Positions 26,245 through 27,084 of a stretch of DNA of 27,084 nucleotides are shown one piece after another. The stretch is from positions 1 through 27,084 of the forward strand of contig JAXGTD010000047.1 in assembly GCA_040775095.1 (NCBI GenBank), given 5' to 3'. The DNA comes from JAXGTD01 sp040775095. GTDB lineage: Bacteria; Pseudomonadota; Gammaproteobacteria; Chromatiales; Chromatiaceae. A model generated the notes under the pieces. The model was not told the DNA's origin, made no database searches, and was given only the letters and a program-made list of their open reading frames with translations. The translations under genes were made by a program, and so were the position numbers. The stretch's first letter is position 1. Each line of letters starts with the position of its first letter.

Positions 26245-27084
26245 GTGGCATTGCGCACCCCCAGCCCCCTTTTCCGTTTCGCGGCATCGCCGTTGTTGGC
26301 CCTCGCCTTGGGCGGCACCCCTGGTTCCCCGGCCGCGGCAACCGACCCCCCCCTGCCCGGTAGCGATGAAATCATCGCAACCGAGACTACCGTCGTCGAC
26401 ACGGCGGCGCTCACCGACATGAACAGGCTGATCGAGCAGATCGCGGACCGACGGGTGGTCTTCGTCGGCGAGACGCACGACCGCTATGAAGACCACCTCA
26501 ATCAACTGGCGATCGTGCAAGGCCTGCACGAGCGCAACAAGGACCTGGCCATCGGCATGGAGTTCTTCCAACAGCCCTTTCAGTCCCAACTCGACGCCTA
26601 CATCGCGGGCGAGATCGACGAGGCCGAGCTGCTGCGTGCGACGGAATACTTTGATCGCTGGCGTTTCGACTATCGACTCTACCGGCCGATTCTGCGCTTC
26701 GCCCGCGAGCATGGTATCCCGCTCGTCGCGCTCAACCTTCCCAAGGAGATCACGGACAAGGCCGGTGACCAGGGCATCGCCTCGCTGACCGCCGAGGAGG
26801 CGGCACAGGTGCCGGCCGAGATCGATCGCGGCGACGTCCAGTACCGAAACCGCATCAAAAAGGTGTTTGACATGCACCCGCAGGATGAAGACGCCGACTT
26901 CGAACACTTTCTCGACGTGCAGCTGTTGTGGGACGAGGGCATGGCCGAGCGCGCCGCCGAGTACCTGCGCGCCCATCCCGGCAAGGCCATGGTCGTGCTG
27001 GCCGGGGTCGGGCATGTCGAATATGGCCGCGGGATCCCGCGGCGGGTGGCGCGGCGTCTGCCAGTGGAATCGGCCATCCTCGTC
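26245..27084 (+). CDS. ChaN-family (heme-binding uptake, TIKI superfamily) protein, partial at right edge
   Basis: A frame from GTG 26245 runs open for 280 codons to the end of the window. AGAGGA lies about five bases before the GTG. The N-terminus looks like a signal peptide (hydrophobic SPLLALALGG, possible cleavage after SPAAA), without a lipobox cysteine, unlike many ChaN lipoproteins. The domain starts with VVFVGETHDRYEDHLNQL (Glu76, His78 in the GETH motif), continues with AIGMEFFQQPFQSQLDAYI and YFDRWRFDYRLYRPILRFA, and reaches the C-terminal VVLAGVGHVEYGRGIPRRV. Campylobacter ChaN binds heme; many homologues have unknown activity and the fold is shared with TIKI peptidases. A CATAAT at 26202-26207 is a possible -10. 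It is divergent from the M1-like peptidase gene with a 107-base gap. Confidence 0.9.
   Translation, partial: MALRTPSPLFRFAASPLLALALGGTPGSPAAATDPPLPGSDEIIATETTVVDTAALTDMNRLIEQIADRRVVFVGETHDRYEDHLNQLAIVQGLHERNKDLAIGMEFFQQPFQSQLDAYIAGEIDEAELLRATEYFDRWRFDYRLYRPILRFAREHGIPLVALNLPKEITDKAGDQGIASLTAEEAAQVPAEIDRGDVQYRNRIKKVFDMHPQDEDADFEHFLDVQLLWDEGMAERAAEYLRAHPGKAMVVLAGVGHVEYGRGIPRRVARRLPVESAILV

Overview
The window looks like chromosome of a high-GC gammaproteobacterium, most likely in or near the Chromatiales (purple sulfur bacteria and relatives). The reasons are the base composition (about two thirds G+C by eye), the set of housekeeping families (PhoB/PhoR, Ppx/GppA, YheT, a KefA/MscK-type channel, AroC next to an HcaT-like MFS protein, GlgX, a GH57 enzyme), and start codons that include several GTGs. 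The placement is inferred from gene content, since no rRNA or tRNA gene is visible. I see no insertion sequence, prophage or CRISPR array.

Layout. From 1 to 9023 all genes lie on the minus strand. In transcription order they are an ABC exporter half-transporter, a YheT-type hydrolase, a large mechanosensitive channel, exopolyphosphatase, a small SCP2-domain protein, and the start of a lipoprotein that runs off the left edge. A 376-bp divergent region separates these from a plus-strand block: tolC (interrupted by an in-frame amber codon right after its signal peptide), aroC, an MFS transporter, glgX, a GH57 enzyme and a DUF4912-like protein. This block converges on the minus-strand phoB-phoR pair. 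Next come about 700 bp without a convincing gene but rich in hairpins, then a plus-strand pair (metallo-beta-lactamase-fold hydrolase and NUDIX hydrolase). Two minus-strand genes follow, a PfkB sugar kinase and an M1-like secreted metallopeptidase. The window ends with a divergent plus-strand ChaN-family protein cut by the right edge.

Functional themes. GlgX (debranching) and the GH57 enzyme (4-alpha-glucan hydrolysis or transfer) plausibly act together on storage glycogen; the DUF4912-like protein beside them is uncharacterised. PhoBR and Ppx both concern phosphate and polyphosphate, but they are about 16 kb apart and no pst genes are present. The ABC exporter and tolC are divergent neighbours and could in principle serve one export route.

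The two observations most worth following up are the amber codon at 9478-9480 in tolC and the run of stem-loops at 21083-21347. In four of those stem-loops the single base-pair imperfection is a G-U wobble only if the plus strand is transcribed, which points to a structured RNA or leader upstream of the hydrolase pair.
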